A DNA stretch of 42,807 nt from Bacilli bacterium. GTDB taxonomy: Bacteria > Bacillota_I > Bacilli_A > RF39 > UBA660. A program made the position numbers and the translations under genes. The stretch covers positions 1 to 42,807 of the forward strand of contig JAFSVF010000023.1 of NCBI GenBank assembly GCA_017450205.1, given 5' to 3'. The notes beneath the pieces are model-generated. The model saw only the letters and a program-made list of their open reading frames with translations. It was not told the origin of the DNA and ran no database searches. Below are positions 41,187 to 42,807 of the stretch, in pieces (within the stretch, counting starts at the first letter, position 1; each line of letters opens with the position of its first letter).

Positions 41187-41540
41187 ATGAAGTTATTACC
41201 ATTTAATGATTTTGATTTAAAAACACCAAGAATTCTTGAAGCATTAAATAAAGCTTCTAGATCACTTGTAGAATTAAAAGGATTTTCTAATTCAATTTCT
41301 AATAAACATATTTTAATAAATGCTATTACAATAAATGAAGCTAAAGATAGTAGTGAAATTAAAAATATAGTTACTACTCATGATAGTATTTATAAAGTTT
41401 TAACAGAAAGTGGATATAAAGATGAATCTGCTAAATAAGTTGTTGATTATAGAATTGCTATTTGGTGTGGATATGAAATAATTAAAGAAAAAAGATTATA
41501 TAAAATTGCTGCTGATTATAATTTAATTTTATTAAATTGA
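41187..41540 (+). pseudogene. Fic family N-terminal fragment with in-frame stop
   Basis: Residues 1-83 match the Fic_N domain of larger Fic proteins: LPFNDFDLKTPRILEALNKA, then ELKGFSNSI, NKHILINAITINEAKDSSEI and NIVTTHDSIYK. A TAA at 41436-41438 interrupts, but the same frame continues VVDYRIAIWCGYEIIKEKRL as intact Fic proteins do (there as AKEVxxYxxAL). The TAA is a single change from GAA or AAA. The frame finally ends at TGA 41538, before the catalytic Fic motif, so even with the stop removed the enzyme core is missing. TGAGGAGATGA upstream is still a good ribosome site. Confidence 0.75.
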
Positions 41541-41568
41541 AAGTGAATGAATTATACATTCACTTTTT
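41540..41568 (+). terminator. rho-independent terminator
   Basis: AAGTGAATG (41541-41549) pairs with CATTCACTT (41557-41565) around a 7-nt loop, followed by TTT. Confidence 0.75.
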
Positions 41569-41569
41569 G

Positions 41570-41598
41570 TTGACTATTATAACCTCAAAGGTTATAAT
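41570..41598 (+). promoter_or_regulatory. promoter with embedded operator of the toxin/antitoxin locus
   Basis: TTGACT (41570-41575) and TATAAT (41593-41598), 17 nt apart. The spacer and -10 are covered by a perfect 10-bp inverted repeat, ATTATAACCT (41576-41585) and AGGTTATAAT (41589-41598), with a 3-nt centre. This is the usual place for autorepression by a toxin-antitoxin complex. Confidence 0.75.
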
Positions 41599-41618
41599 GC
41601 ATACGAAAGGAGTTTTGT

Positions 41619-41942
41619 ATGATCATCAGAGAGAGTTCTAATTATAAGAAAAGTTATAAGAAGAATTTAGTCAGTAAACATAAAGATAAAGAAATAGAAA
41701 AAATCAAAATCTTTATTGGAAGATTAGAATCTTATAATAATTTACAAGATTTTATGAATAGTTCAGATAAAGCTAGATATTATGTAGAACAAAAGAAACA
41801 AAATCTTAAAGAAATATTTGCTGCTAGAATATATAAGATTAGACTTATATTTAAACCTATAAGTGAATATCCTTATAACTATATTGAAATAGATGAAATA
41901 GAACTATTGGAAGTTAATGATGATCATTACAAAAATTTATAA
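41619..41942 (+). CDS. RelE/HigB-like toxin
   Basis: A 107-residue basic protein in the RelE/HigB size range. The centre and C-terminus (LKEIFAARIYKIRLIFKPIS, then YNYIEIDEIELLEVNDDHY) fit the RelE-type beta-strand plus final strand pattern, with Arg/Lys/Tyr residues available for mRNA cleavage at the ribosome. Family knowledge: such toxins cleave mRNA and are neutralised by an XRE-type partner. GAAAGGAG precedes the ATG. Its end overlaps the antitoxin gene, and the operator at 41576 lies upstream. The gene order, toxin first, is HigBA-like. The assignment is by pattern, as pairwise similarity in this family is low. Confidence 0.7.
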   Translation: MIIRESSNYKKSYKKNLVSKHKDKEIEKIKIFIGRLESYNNLQDFMNSSDKARYYVEQKKQNLKEIFAARIYKIRLIFKPISEYPYNYIEIDEIELLEVNDDHYKNL

Positions 41943-42807
41943 TATGATATCGGTTGGAAGTATATTAAAAGAATATTTAGAAGATAATAAGATTAGCCAA
42001 ACTGAGTTTGCTGAAATGTATAATTTATCTAAAAAACATGTTAATGAAATTATAAATGGTAAGACTGGAATATCATTAGATACTTTAATACTAATTAGTT
42101 TGGTTACTGATAATGATATAAATGTATTAATTCATTTTAATGAACATAAAAAGTGTGAAGATGAATTAAATGATATGTTTAAAAGTAATAAAGATATTAA
42201 TAAATTTTTTGAAAAATTTAATCTTAAAGAAATGGAAGAAAAGAAGTGGATTAAACTTAGACATATAGAAGATTCAGCAACTACGTATATGGATTTAAAA
42301 AAATTCTTTAAAACAAATAACTTAGATAATTATTTTAGTTATGTAAAGAATAATTATTACTTTAAAGAAGCTGGAGAAAAAGATTTAATTAAAACATGTG
42401 AATGGATAAATTATTGTAATAGTAAGATTGATTTAATTAATATAAATAAATATATACCTGAAAATAATTATAAATTATTAGAAGAACTAAAGATTGAAAG
42501 ATGTAATAAATTTGATAAAGATAGATTGATTAAATTATTTAATAAATATGGAATTATATTATTTATTGAAGATACTTTAAAAGGATCTAAAGTTAGGGGA
42601 TGTACCCGTGTTAAAGTAGATACTCCTGTAATATATATGTCTACTTATTTAAAAAATAAACATTCATTCTATTATGCTTTATATCATGAGTTATCTCATA
42701 TTATGAGTGATTATATGAAATTAAAAAAACAAACAATAATTCATGATGATGATATTGAATCACATGCTGATAAAAAAGCATTAGATATGATGATACCTAA
42801 TCATATA
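41920..42807 (+). CDS. HTH/M78-protease antitoxin, partial at window end
   Basis: At least 296 residues, running off the right edge. An N-terminal XRE-type HTH (about 12-65: GSILKEYLEDNKISQTEFAE, then HVNEIINGKTGISLDT) is followed by a linker and a zinc peptidase of the ImmA/IrrE M78 type. The motif YHELSH puts H256-E257 and H260 in place, and ESHADKKALDMMIP supplies the third ligand region. The start at 41920 (or the adjacent ATG at 41917) is favoured over 41944 because TTGGAAG is the only ribosome site nearby. It overlaps the toxin by about 23 nt. The HTH probably represses the operator at 41576, and the peptidase may cleave a partner to relieve repression or inhibition. Confidence 0.8.
   Translation, partial: MIITKIYNMISVGSILKEYLEDNKISQTEFAEMYNLSKKHVNEIINGKTGISLDTLILISLVTDNDINVLIHFNEHKKCEDELNDMFKSNKDINKFFEKFNLKEMEEKKWIKLRHIEDSATTYMDLKKFFKTNNLDNYFSYVKNNYYFKEAGEKDLIKTCEWINYCNSKIDLININKYIPENNYKLLEELKIERCNKFDKDRLIKLFNKYGIILFIEDTLKGSKVRGCTRVKVDTPVIYMSTYLKNKHSFYYALYHELSHIMSDYMKLKKQTIIHDDDIESHADKKALDMMIPNHI

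Noticed and set aside
1..42807. Use of the mycoplasma code (TGA as Trp)
   Set aside because: Trp is written TGG throughout, and TGA ends several genes (10612, 15782, 41540) directly before or inside terminators.

Overview
The window is very AT-rich (roughly 25-30% G+C by eye) and uses strong AAGGAGG-type ribosome binding sites, consensus TTGACA/TATAAT promoters and short hairpin-plus-U-run terminators. Trp is TGG and several genes stop at TGA, so this is the standard bacterial code. Long secreted proteins built from cadherin-like beta-sandwich repeats, NPKTG sorting signals and an ISL3-type element point to a low-GC Firmicutes/Bacilli relative from an animal gut (an RF39-like or other uncultured lineage). 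That placement is inference; no rRNA or tRNA gene was seen to test it.

Layout. (1) 1-3500: a sortase-anchored surface protein, a KilA-N gene broken by a TA-repeat frameshift, and a convergent membrane-anchored Thr-rich/Cys-rich protein. (2) 3613-15782: a surface-glycan locus in two runs separated by a terminator. The first run holds a Wzt/TagH-like ATPase, a Wzm/TagG-like permease, a GT2, an acyltransferase-3, a double-GT2 protein and a large GT-C-like membrane protein. The second holds a polyprenyl-phosphate-type GT2, DUF2304, a GT2, a flippase fused to a family-11 fucosyltransferase, and a second fucosyltransferase-like protein. (3) 15863-23768: a defence-type island with Shedu plus a small PD-(D/E)XK nuclease, an unknown protein, and an operon of small protein, Fic, receiver and Cys-rich histidine kinase under a palindromic operator pair. 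A decayed Abi_2 gene and TspO follow. (4) 23847-37403: a giant secreted protein gene (4518 codons if the one in-frame TAA is ignored) with about 37 cadherin-like repeats, an ALK/LTK-type glycine-rich domain, a Big_2-like domain and a dockerin-like C-terminus. (5) 37409-38412: a rearranged ISL3 transposase remnant. (6) 38512-42807: a zinc-ribbon miniprotein, a second NPKTG surface protein, a nonsense-broken Fic_N fragment, and a toxin/antitoxin locus whose antitoxin carries an M78-type protease domain and runs off the end.

How it fits together. Four same-orientation copies of ISL3-type ends (15863, 17956, 23404, 37409) fall exactly at module borders: around the Shedu pair, around the Fic/two-component/Abi/TspO block, and around the giant gene. 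The accessory content may therefore have been assembled and reshuffled at these elements. The most promising candidate for an undescribed system is the operator-controlled operon at 18992-22065, in which a self-inhibited Fic enzyme is made with a receiver protein and a Cys-cluster histidine kinase. Gene decay is common (KilA-N, Abi_2, Fic_N, transposase, and the TAA in the giant gene), as expected of an accessory region in flux, although assembly errors cannot be excluded.
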